Source: Chryseobacterium arachidis
Lineage (GTDB): Bacteria; Bacteroidota; Bacteroidia; Flavobacteriales; Weeksellaceae
Reading direction: 5' to 3'
Assembly: GCF_900129245.1 (NCBI RefSeq)
Contig: NZ_FQUT01000002.1
Location: 488,746 to 552,745 of the forward strand
Length of the DNA stretch: 64,000 nucleotides
Each line of letters begins with the position of its first letter. The stretch's first letter is position 1. Position numbers and translations under genes: made by a program. Positions 35,180 through 41,571 of this stretch are shown here, one piece after another. Below the pieces are notes generated by a model. That model worked only from the letters and a program-made list of their open reading frames with translations. It was not told where the DNA came from and searched no databases.

Positions 35180-35779
35180 TTAACTTACCCAATGATCAAA
35201 TGACTTTATTTCCTTCCACTCCCCATTGATTTTTTTATAAAGAGCTGTATATCCGGCTGCATCTAAAATTCCACAAGACGTAGAATTTTGAACAACGCAC
35301 ATTGTTTTATCTTTATTAAAAAATGGAACAGAATATGATTTTATACACTTATTTTCATATTTTTTATAAAATTCAGTCCAAAAATCACTGATTTTATTTT
35401 CATGCATTTTTTGGAGTTCCTGACCTTCTATACATTTTGACTTACTTCTTATTTTACTTTTATTAAGTCTAAAACTCAAATCTATTTTCTCCTGATTTTT
35501 GTAATAAGCAGAATCATTCTCTAAAAAGATAGAGTCATATTGTAAGTCAACACCTAAAGGTTTGGGTTCATTAATATCTTTATTAATTCTAGCAGGAAAT
35601 AATTTGGTAGTGTAAATAAACCGGTTGGCATCAGCAGTCATACTATCATTTTTAATCAATTGATTTAAGACCTCATATTTCAAATCTAAAGTTTCATCTT
35701 TTGGAATAATTTCTTTTTGCTCTTCACTCGTTTTACAGCAAATCAATAGCAATAGAATTACGAATAAATAGTTTCTCAT
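35180..35779 (-). CDS. Hypothetical lipoprotein, 199 aa
   Basis: The N-terminus is a lipoprotein signal (hydrophobic FVILLLLI, then CCK; lipid Cys near residue 14-15). The mature part is polar and Lys/Asn-rich, with paired cysteines (KSKCIEGQE, NKCIKSYS, STSCGILD) that could form disulfides. I recognise no family. It starts 25 bp downstream of the TPR gene and ends 3 bp before the epimerase gene, so co-transcription is likely. Confidence 0.75.
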   Translation of the reverse strand: MRNYLFVILLLLICCKTSEEQKEIIPKDETLDLKYEVLNQLIKNDSMTADANRFIYTTKLFPARINKDINEPKPLGVDLQYDSIFLENDSAYYKNQEKIDLSFRLNKSKIRSKSKCIEGQELQKMHENKISDFWTEFYKKYENKCIKSYSVPFFNKDKTMCVVQNSTSCGILDAAGYTALYKKINGEWKEIKSFDHWVS

Positions 35780-35804
35780 AAATTAAATTTACAAAAAAGG
35801 AGAC

Positions 35805-36320
35805 TTATTCCGTCTCCCTCTTCTTTTTTATTTTATTTTTCTTCGGCATTTTTGATTTGATAAATTTCTTACGATCCTTTACCACATTCAAACTATGTTC
35901 ATTAAAACAATACTTTGCAGCTTCATCCAAAAATTTCAAAGCATTATTAAAACTTCCTCTCTTTTCAGAAAGTAAAGATCTGTAAAACCATAAATTTGAT
36001 TTATCTATCCCTTTGATTTTCAATGAATATTCGATCAATTTTTCGGCTTCCTGATAATCTTCATTATCCAAAAGACATTTGATGTAATATTGTGGTGTAT
36101 TGACATTATTCACATCACACAACATTGCTTCTTCAAAATACAGTTTGGCTTTTTCGTAATCAGAAAGCATTTCGCTATAAATTCTTCCCATCAAACATAG
36201 ACTGTCTGCATCTTCCGGATCGTACGACAGCGCATAATTCAATGCCTCCAGACATTCCGGAAGACTGTATGGATAGTTATCCAAAGCTTCGAAGTAATAT
36301 TTATTTTTAGTTAAGGTCAT
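35805..36320 (-). CDS. Tetratricopeptide repeat protein
   Basis: This 171-residue protein is built of about three TPR-like helix pairs. The clearest is ALNYALSYDPEDADSLCLMG, followed by DYEKAKLYFEEAMLCD and EDYQEAEKLIEYSLK, with a basic tail (PKKNKIKKKRE). TPRs mediate protein-protein contacts. The strongly basic C-terminus suggests contact with RNA or ribosomes, which is inference from charge and context. It lies 12 bp after prfH on the same strand. Confidence 0.82.
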   Translation of the reverse strand: MTLTKNKYYFEALDNYPYSLPECLEALNYALSYDPEDADSLCLMGRIYSEMLSDYEKAKLYFEEAMLCDVNNVNTPQYYIKCLLDNEDYQEAEKLIEYSLKIKGIDKSNLWFYRSLLSEKRGSFNNALKFLDEAAKYCFNEHSLNVVKDRKKFIKSKMPKKNKIKKKRETE

Positions 36321-36332
36321 TTTTGTAGTTTT

Positions 36333-37004
36333 TTAATTCGTTTTTGAGTTGATTTCTCTGTTTTTGAAAGATTTTTCCTGATAATTCTTTTTAAAATCTG
36401 TTCCCGAAAAAGTACGGATCGGGCTTCCGCGCTGAACATTCAGATGATTGTTCCACGTTTCCTGCATTCTTTTTTGAAGCTGAATAATATTCTGTTCCAA
36501 GACTTTTTCTTTCAATCTTGTAATCGACAGTTTTTTATTCTCCAATTGCGAACGAGAATCCTGTACGAAAACACTTTGCCCCGTCGGAACGTGCGTTGCA
36601 CGAACCGCAGTGTTCACTTTATTCACATTTTGTCCGCCACTTCCCTGACTTCTCGTCGTTTGAAACTGAATATCTTTTTCATTAAAATTGATTTTCTCCA
36701 AACCTTCCAGTTCGAAAATTCCGATAAACCAATTGCTTCTTTTATGCAGTTTCCGGAACGTACTCCTTCCTATCCAACAAATGCTTCCTAACCAATTTTT
36801 TAAAAATTCATTTACATTTTTTGATTTTAAAAGAAGGGTTACGGATTTCAATGTCAGGTTTTCATCGCCGTTTTCACGGTGGATAATTTCGTAGTCTATT
36901 TTATTATTTTTTGCTTCCTCAAGAAAGACCTTCAGTACTTTTGCAACTACCCACTGACATTCCAAAGGTCCTCTTCCCGAGGTTATTTGTATGAGTTTTT
37001 CCAT
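36333..37004 (-). CDS. prfH: Peptide chain release factor H
   Basis: This 223-residue RF-like protein has the GGQ peptidyl-tRNA hydrolysis motif (GSGGQ at 121-125, catalytic Gln125), followed by NVNKVNTAVRATHVPTG as in class I release factors. It is much shorter than RF1/RF2 and lacks a normal codon-recognition domain. Its N-terminus (MEKLIQITSGRGPLECQW) is the PrfH type. PrfH is known to release peptides from ribosomes damaged in the 16S decoding centre and works with RtcB2, whose gene lies upstream. The start overlaps the zinc-ribbon gene by 22 bp, so translation is coupled. Confidence 0.93.
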   Translation of the reverse strand: MEKLIQITSGRGPLECQWVVAKVLKVFLEEAKNNKIDYEIIHRENGDENLTLKSVTLLLKSKNVNEFLKNWLGSICWIGRSTFRKLHKRSNWFIGIFELEGLEKINFNEKDIQFQTTRSQGSGGQNVNKVNTAVRATHVPTGQSVFVQDSRSQLENKKLSITRLKEKVLEQNIIQLQKRMQETWNNHLNVQRGSPIRTFSGTDFKKNYQEKSFKNREINSKTN

Positions 37005-37570
37005 TTTTGTAAAATTTTTAAGATTGCCTCTCTATTTTTGGCTTCTTTAATAAATGTTGGTAATCTTTCTACCATCCGCATTCGGTAAGGCAGTCTTGTT
37101 CTTAAATCTGATGAAACATAGTTTTCCATTTCTAAAAGATGTTCCCGATTTTTTGCCCAGAATAACTTTCCTTTAAAATCTGTCTGAAAATAATATGGAC
37201 AGCCAAAAACCGGGTCGTGAATCAAACCTTCTTCCTTTATTGAGCTGTTGAGATATTTCTCTGATTTGGGTTGAATCTGAAAAGAAGAGTCACATTCATC
37301 ACATTTTACGGCAACATTCTTAGGTTTCTCTTTCAAATTGCCTTGCTCATAGCGAATTGAATGCCCACAAATCGGACAATTGAGTTTCACAAATGCTTTA
37401 TAAACCACCAAATCCAATCCTTTCTTTTTCAAATTACAATGATTACATTCCAATGTTACCGTTTTATAACTGTGTTCGTTTTTCACGACTGCATCTTCTC
37501 CGCAATCCGGACAGACTACGAGAATGCTTTCATGATAACCGAAATATTCTTGTTTATATTTTTTTTTCAT
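36983..37570 (-). CDS. Zinc-ribbon protein, 195 aa
   Basis: The first 100 residues hold four CxxC knuckles: Cys20/23, Cys42/45, Cys65/68 and Cys90/93, enough for two tandem zinc ribbons. The remaining 95 residues (for example HDPVFGCPYYFQTDFKGKLF and YRMRMVERLPTFIKEA) look like a separate alpha/beta domain I do not recognise. Zinc ribbons of this type often bind RNA or ribosomes. The gene is wedged between the nucleotidyltransferase gene (6 bp gap) and prfH (22 bp overlap), so it is surely part of that operon. Confidence 0.85.
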   Translation of the reverse strand: MKKKYKQEYFGYHESILVVCPDCGEDAVVKNEHSYKTVTLECNHCNLKKKGLDLVVYKAFVKLNCPICGHSIRYEQGNLKEKPKNVAVKCDECDSSFQIQPKSEKYLNSSIKEEGLIHDPVFGCPYYFQTDFKGKLFWAKNREHLLEMENYVSSDLRTRLPYRMRMVERLPTFIKEAKNREAILKILQKWKNSYK

Positions 37571-37576
37571 TTCAAA

Positions 37577-38122
37577 TTATTTTGGCATTTCGCTTAATTT
37601 AGAATGACCAACAGGATTTATTCCTTTCTCCAATAAATCTTTTGCAGCCATCACTGCCCAACATTTATCGCTGGAATGAATGTTTCTGTAAAATGAAAGT
37701 AAAACATCTGGTTTAACAACCGTAAATCCGTTTGCTTCAACAGTTTTCAAATCATTTCTTTCAAAGAAATCAATGGTAATCCTGTGAAACTTTCCGTTTT
37801 CCATTTCAATTGTCTTCTCATATCTGCGGAAATTTTCTTCACTCGGAAGACGATCGTATCTCGTCCAGACTTTCTGAAAACCCTCCTGCTGAAGAATTAT
37901 AACAACCTCAGCAACATTTTCTTTCTTTACGAAAACATCAATATCCTTATGATCATGAGCGTGTTTGTATTCCGTATGACCGATTTCAGACATAAAATGC
38001 CACGCCCAACCTCCTGAAATAATAACTTTATCTTTTAATTTTTCTAAAATTTCCAGTCCGCTTTTAATTCTAAATTCCGGCCAGACTTCACCGTATCTTT
38101 TTGTATTATGTGGTGCTCCCAT
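37577..38122 (-). CDS. Nucleotidyltransferase-like protein, 181 aa
   Basis: It carries the polymerase-beta-fold nucleotidyltransferase pattern: GGWAWHF at 37-43, metal ligands Asp60 and Asp62 in HKDIDVFV, and a third acidic Asp118 in RITIDFF. The distance from GG to DxD is longer than in the classic motif and closer to the LinB/ANT(2'')-like and AbiEii-like groups. It should transfer a nucleotide to RNA, protein or a small molecule. The target is unknown. It precedes the zinc-ribbon and prfH genes and follows rtcB after a 178-bp gap holding a palindromic repeat. Confidence 0.78.
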   Translation of the reverse strand: MGAPHNTKRYGEVWPEFRIKSGLEILEKLKDKVIISGGWAWHFMSEIGHTEYKHAHDHKDIDVFVKKENVAEVVIILQQEGFQKVWTRYDRLPSEENFRRYEKTIEMENGKFHRITIDFFERNDLKTVEANGFTVVKPDVLLSFYRNIHSSDKCWAVMAAKDLLEKGINPVGHSKLSEMPK

Positions 38123-38220
38123 TTTTTGATTTTTAATTTTTTTGTCATTCTAACGGAGGAAAAATTTCTTTCCTTATTCTTCACTTTTCGCTTTCCTGTT
38201 TCAAAATGACTGTTTTTATT

Positions 38221-38253
38221 AAACCTAACAGGTTTTAAAAACCTGTTAGGTTT
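38221..38253. repeat. 33-bp double palindrome, copy 2
   Basis: Arms AAACCTAACAGGTTT and AAACCTGTTAGGTTT flank a TAA spacer. The structure is the same as copies 1 and 3 with different but complementary central triplets (AAC/GTT). It lies in the 178-bp gap between rtcB and the nucleotidyltransferase gene, where it could act as a hairpin within that transcript. Confidence 0.85.
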
Positions 38254-38300
38254 GAAGCCAGTTGAAATCTATCAACTAACAACCACAACCCATCAACCAT

Positions 38301-39692
38301 TTATCTATCCATTCTCACAATTCTCGGTTGAAAAGTTCCCAGAATATCCACCAATTCACTTTGAGCGTTCATCACATCGTTGATGTCTTTGTATGCCATT
38401 GGTGCTTCTTCGGTATTTCCGCCTATCAACGTGACATTTTTGAGTTTTAATTCTTTTTTAATGTCATTTTGAGTGAACAAACTTCTGCATTCTCCTCTTG
38501 AATGCGCTCTTCCCGCTCCGTGAGAAGCTGAATTCAAAGAATCCGGATTTCCTTTTCCGCGAACGATGAAACCTTTTGCCGTCATCGAGCCGGGAATCAT
38601 TCCCAATTCATTTTCATTCGCGGGAGTTGCCCCTTTTCTGTGAACAATCACTTCTTTTCCGTTGTGAATTTCCTTCCATGCGAAATTGTGGTGATTTTCG
38701 ATTCTGGCTTTTACTCTTCCTCCGATCGCTTTCACCAATCTTCTGTGAATATCATCGTGGCAAGCTGAAGCGTAATCTCCTGCCAAATTCATGGCCGTCC
38801 AATATTCTAGACCTAGATGCGTACTCAAATCCAGCCAGGCAAATTGTTGAGCTTCTTTTGGCAACGGACATTGCTCTGTCGCCACTCTCGAATAATACTG
38901 AGCGATTTCCGCACCCAATCCTCTTGAACCGCTATGCGAAAGAATTCCGAGATATTTTCCTTTTGGAAGTCCGATTTGCTCGTCTTCTTCCGTGATTTCC
39001 ACTTCTCCGAATTCCACAAAGTGATTTCCGCCACCGGAACTTCCCATTTGCTTGATGGCTTTTCCTTTCAATCTTCTCAAAATCGGAATTAAATCAAACG
39101 TATCTCTATCGAAAATTTCATGATCGACGTGAGATTTATGCGTTTCGTACATTCCGAATTTTGTATGTTCAGCAAGAGCTTTTTCATATTTATCTCTCGC
39201 TCCGTCAAGATATGAAATTGGCGTATCTAAAATACTGAGCGACATTCTGCAACCGATATCCATGCCGACTCCAAAAGGAATCACAGCGTTTTCTACAGCA
39301 AGAACACCACCGATTGGAAGTCCGTAACCGCTGTGTGCATCGGGCATTAAAGCACCTTGCGTTGAAATTGGTAATTTCAAAGCCGTGTACAGTTGGTTTT
39401 TTGCTTCATCCGAAATATTATTTCCGAAAATATTGAAAGTTGCCCGGCTAGTGTTGAGCATTCTTTTTTCTGTTTTCTTGGATGAAAGCAAGGCTTCTGC
39501 AATTTGCCCGAAGGTTAGATCATTTTCGAACTGTTGCGGATTTTGCAGGATTTCCTTTAAAAGAGATTTCACATGATGGATATTTTTCGTTGCAAAATTT
39601 CTTTTCATGACTTCCAAAGCGATGTTGACACTCTGATTGTTTGGATAGCCTATTTTTAATATATCTTTTCCTTTAAGTTTTAAATTTCCCAT
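38301..39692 (-). CDS. rtcB: RtcB-type RNA ligase, PrfH-associated
   Basis: This 463-residue GTP- and manganese-dependent ligase joins RNA ends bearing 2',3'-cyclic phosphate or 3'-phosphate to 5'-OH. From the chosen start, metal-site residues are Asp145 and Cys148 (GVGMDIGCRM), His224 (GGGNHF), His253 (LSHSGSRG) and His335 (NHHNF). The guanylylated His391 lies in SASHGAGRAHSR. I start at 39692 (MGNLKLKGKD), because the longer frame overlaps the upstream gene. The nearby prfH indicates the RtcB2 type, proposed to reseal cut 16S rRNA. No archease or RtcA gene is nearby. Confidence 0.94.
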   Translation of the reverse strand: MGNLKLKGKDILKIGYPNNQSVNIALEVMKRNFATKNIHHVKSLLKEILQNPQQFENDLTFGQIAEALLSSKKTEKRMLNTSRATFNIFGNNISDEAKNQLYTALKLPISTQGALMPDAHSGYGLPIGGVLAVENAVIPFGVGMDIGCRMSLSILDTPISYLDGARDKYEKALAEHTKFGMYETHKSHVDHEIFDRDTFDLIPILRRLKGKAIKQMGSSGGGNHFVEFGEVEITEEDEQIGLPKGKYLGILSHSGSRGLGAEIAQYYSRVATEQCPLPKEAQQFAWLDLSTHLGLEYWTAMNLAGDYASACHDDIHRRLVKAIGGRVKARIENHHNFAWKEIHNGKEVIVHRKGATPANENELGMIPGSMTAKGFIVRGKGNPDSLNSASHGAGRAHSRGECRSLFTQNDIKKELKLKNVTLIGGNTEEAPMAYKDINDVMNAQSELVDILGTFQPRIVRMDR

Positions 39693-39702
39693 TGTTTTTG
39701 TT

Positions 39703-40191
39703 TTAATGATCTTCCCAGACAACAAGGCATTTTTTATCCTGCCAGAATTTTTCTAATGTCATGTTGGGATTTCCGGTTACTTTAATGGTAAGAGGACTAA
39801 GTCTTACACTCAGTTTGTGAGATCTGGATCCATAAGTTCCTATATCTACTACCTCATTACCTTGTAACTCAAGATTTTTATTTTTTAAATATTTATAAAT
39901 TGCAGGAACTTGTAAATCAGCACCTCCTGTTATTTCCGAATGTGGATTTCTCAGCGTTTTAGCAGTCTGAATGAGTTCTTCCAAATCTTTCGGATAATTG
40001 GCAAAATGCTCTTCGTAACTTTTATAATAAATCGTTTCCAAAGCATCTTCCTGTGTGACAAATTCATGATCAATAAAATATCCGATCTGCCAGTTTTCAC
40101 CATATTTTCGGTTCCATTCCTGTTGGCGTTTCTGCTGCTGTTTTATATTTCCTGCCTTTCCTATTTTACGTTCTACAACTTTCCAAGTCAT
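39703..40191 (-). CDS. Unknown protein directly upstream of rtcB, 162 aa
   Basis: I do not recognise a family. The protein is soluble, with a basic N-terminus (KIGKAGNIKQQQKRQQEW), a Tyr/Glu-rich middle and a C-terminal half that looks like alternating strands ending in KKCLVVWEDH. It ends 10 bp before the rtcB start, so the two are almost certainly co-transcribed. A role with RtcB is an inference from linkage. The segment GADLQVPAIYKYLKNKNLEL may form a helix-turn region. Confidence 0.78.
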   Translation of the reverse strand: MTWKVVERKIGKAGNIKQQQKRQQEWNRKYGENWQIGYFIDHEFVTQEDALETIYYKSYEEHFANYPKDLEELIQTAKTLRNPHSEITGGADLQVPAIYKYLKNKNLELQGNEVVDIGTYGSRSHKLSVRLSPLTIKVTGNPNMTLEKFWQDKKCLVVWEDH

Positions 40192-40222
40192 TTCTACATT
40201 TTTAATTGGTATTTGAAAATTG

Positions 40223-40957
40223 TTATTTATCTATTAACATTTCTGCAATCTCTGTTGCAGACCTTTTGTAATGAAAGTATTTTCTGCTGTTCAGCGGATC
40301 ACGTTTGTATTTATCTCTCCATTTATCGGATTTACCATATATGTTTTTACAAATAATTCCAGTGACTTTGTTTTGATTTAAATAGGATTCCAATCTATTA
40401 TATTCTCTTTCTAAGTCTGAATCTAAAGGCTTGTAATGTGTAATGATATTAGGCTTTACTCTTAATACAAATCTCCAGGGTTCGATAAATTCGTAGTATT
40501 CTTTGACTGATTTTCTGATTGGGCAATAATCTTCTTTTTTTATAAAGTACTGTCTTTCTCTTTCCGTTAGTCCGAACTTTGGATTGTTCCATTCCCACGG
40601 ATAAACATTCGCTATTTTTTGTTCTTTCTCTACATAAATTCTTCGTCCGGATTTTCTTTTCCTTTTCAAAAATTTTCGGGTTTCGGAATACATTTCTGTG
40701 TTGATTTTCTTTAAAAGTTCTTCAAAGAAATTTCCATCTTTTGAGCGTTGCACATCATCTCTTACAACAAAAAATCTTACAAATCCTTTCTGATAAGGTT
40801 TCTCCAAAGGAACTAGTGGAATATTCCTTCTTAATTTCCAAAGTTCTCTACTCCGTTTATACTTTTTCCTGATCTGCTTTTCTACATCTTTTCTTATTAT
40901 TCTTTTTCTGCTTCTCAGACTCCGCAGTCTGAAAAACATAAGGTTATCTTTTTCCAT
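40223..40957 (-). CDS. Very basic unknown protein, 244 aa, first gene of the rtcB run
   Basis: I do not recognise a family. The N-terminal 50 residues are extremely rich in Arg and Lys (RLRSLRSRKRIIRKD, KQIRKKYKRSRELWKLRR), and basic clusters recur (KFLKRKRKSGRRIYVEK, KSDKWRDKYKRDPLNSRKY). There is no signal peptide or membrane segment. The charge pattern suggests RNA or ribosome binding. It lies 31 bp upstream of the 162-residue gene and is the first of the co-directional run through rtcB to prfH. Confidence 0.76.
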   Translation of the reverse strand: MEKDNLMFFRLRSLRSRKRIIRKDVEKQIRKKYKRSRELWKLRRNIPLVPLEKPYQKGFVRFFVVRDDVQRSKDGNFFEELLKKINTEMYSETRKFLKRKRKSGRRIYVEKEQKIANVYPWEWNNPKFGLTERERQYFIKKEDYCPIRKSVKEYYEFIEPWRFVLRVKPNIITHYKPLDSDLEREYNRLESYLNQNKVTGIICKNIYGKSDKWRDKYKRDPLNSRKYFHYKRSATEIAEMLIDK

Positions 40958-41050
40958 TAAATTTTGAAATTAGAGGTGAAGCATTAAAAGATTTACTTAA
41001 ATACATCACGTTAAATCTTACTCAACTAATATTTTAGTCGATTCTATTCA

Positions 41051-41083
41051 AACCTCATAGGTTTTTGAAACCTATGAGGTTTA
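41051..41083. repeat. 33-bp double palindrome, copy 3
   Basis: Arms AAACCTCATAGGTTT and AAACCTATGAGGTTT flank a TTG spacer. The central triplets CAT/ATG are complementary, as in copies 1 and 2 with other triplets. It lies 93 bp upstream of the first gene of the rtcB run and 20 bp before another repeat. Confidence 0.85.
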
Positions 41084-41103
41084 TTTAAGCGGTAACCTTT
41101 TCC

Positions 41104-41204
41104 TAGCCCCGATTGCAGCGACATCCTTTTTTGTTGCGGCCGCAGCGAAGCGGAGGCCGTAATGAAAAAGATACAGCGGAAAGCGGGATAAAGCTCCTAA
41201 AAAA
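41104..41204 (+). repeat. TAGCCCCGATTG intergenic element, copy B (about 100 bp)
   Basis: It shares TAGCCCCGATTG...CGACATCCTTTTTTG at its left and AGCGGAAAGCGGGAT...AAGC...CTAAAA at its right with copy A at 33109. Its centre holds a GC-rich hairpin, TTGCGGCC paired with GGCCGTAA (one G-U pair in RNA) around GCAGCGAAGCGGA. That centre is far more GC-rich than the surroundings. No ORF is supported in it. Confidence 0.75.
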
Positions 41205-41284
41205 CTTTATTCGAAAAGATTCCAAAAAATTTTATAAAAAAGATTTCGGGGAAACTGATTTGAGTTTGAAATATTGCGCAATAA

Positions 41285-41315
41285 AAAACCCGAAAATCTT
41301 ACGACTCCGGGTTTT
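41285..41315 (-). terminator. Hairpin terminator of the small transcript
   Basis: AAAACCCG pairs with CGGGTTTT. On the minus strand it is followed by TTAT after six T, a classical intrinsic terminator. No annotated longer gene ends here, which is why a small transcript is inferred. Confidence 0.75.
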
Positions 41316-41337
41316 GATATTTCGTTGTACTATTATT

Positions 41338-41415
41338 CTAAGCGTATACCAAACCACGAAGTCTCGCCTTTGCAAAAGGCAATCCTACTGTTGAATGTAG
41401 ATTAAATTTGAACAT
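41338..41415 (-). CDS. Possible 25-residue peptide ORF
   Basis: The ORF begins MFKFNLHSTVGLPF and ends RLRGLVYA before a TAG stop. It is short, basic and amphipathic. It sits inside a transcription unit with its own promoter and terminator, 22 bp before the terminator stem. ORFs of this size arise often by chance in AT-rich DNA, so coding is only possible. I recognise no family. Confidence 0.3.
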   Translation of the reverse strand: MFKFNLHSTVGLPFAKARLRGLVYA

Positions 41416-41456
41416 TGCTTCGTTGTTTTTAAATGGTTAAACTTGATTTTCAGCTG

Positions 41457-41485
41457 CAAAGATATACAATTTTCCGAATATCAAA
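41457..41485 (-). promoter_or_regulatory. Promoter of the small minus-strand transcript
   Basis: On the minus strand TTTG (41482-41485) and TATCTTTG (41457-41464) are 17 bases apart, slightly shorter than the usual 19-20, with an exact -7 match. Confidence 0.5.
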
Positions 41486-41543
41486 ACTTTTTTTTAATTT
41501 TTTGTTATTTCACTCCTAATGAGACATATTCGATTCAAAATGT

Positions 41544-41551
41544 TATATTTG
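41544..41551 (+). promoter_or_regulatory. -7 promoter element for the DUF4836-ABC operon
   Basis: TATATTTG, an exact TAnnTTTG match, lies 20 bases before the chosen start at 41572. It supports that start over the longer frame reaching back to 41443. No perfect -33 is seen. Confidence 0.55.
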
Positions 41552-41571
41552 CTTTCTTATACTTAATAATT

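Larger units (their letters stand above)
41283..41450 (-). ncRNA. Candidate small transcript (about 165 nt) with own promoter and terminator
   Basis: A self-contained unit is visible on the minus strand. It has a promoter TTTG-N17-TATCTTTG (41457-41485), internal pairing (GCCTTT/AAAGGC as a perfect hairpin with a 3-base loop; ACGAAG/CTTCGT further apart) and a strong terminator at its end. It could be a regulatory RNA or an mRNA for the 25-residue ORF inside it. I cannot match it to a known RNA family without a covariance search. Confidence 0.45.

Noticed and set aside
37577..38122. The nucleotidyltransferase-like gene as half of an AbiE-type toxin-antitoxin pair
   Set aside because: No AbiEi-like antitoxin gene is adjacent. 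The neighbours are a zinc-ribbon gene and prfH, so the repair context is favoured, although the toxin idea is not excluded.
38576..38995. 139-codon plus-strand ORF opposite rtcB
   Set aside because: It overlaps conserved rtcB catalytic codons in antisense and its residues show no domain pattern.
4987..41083. The 33-bp palindromes as a CRISPR array or att sites
   Set aside because: The copies are tens of kilobases apart with no regular spacers and no cas genes, and no integrase is present.
41443..41571. N-terminal extension of the DUF4836 protein from 41443
   Set aside because: The extension runs through the promoter and would bury the lipoprotein signal peptide inside the protein.
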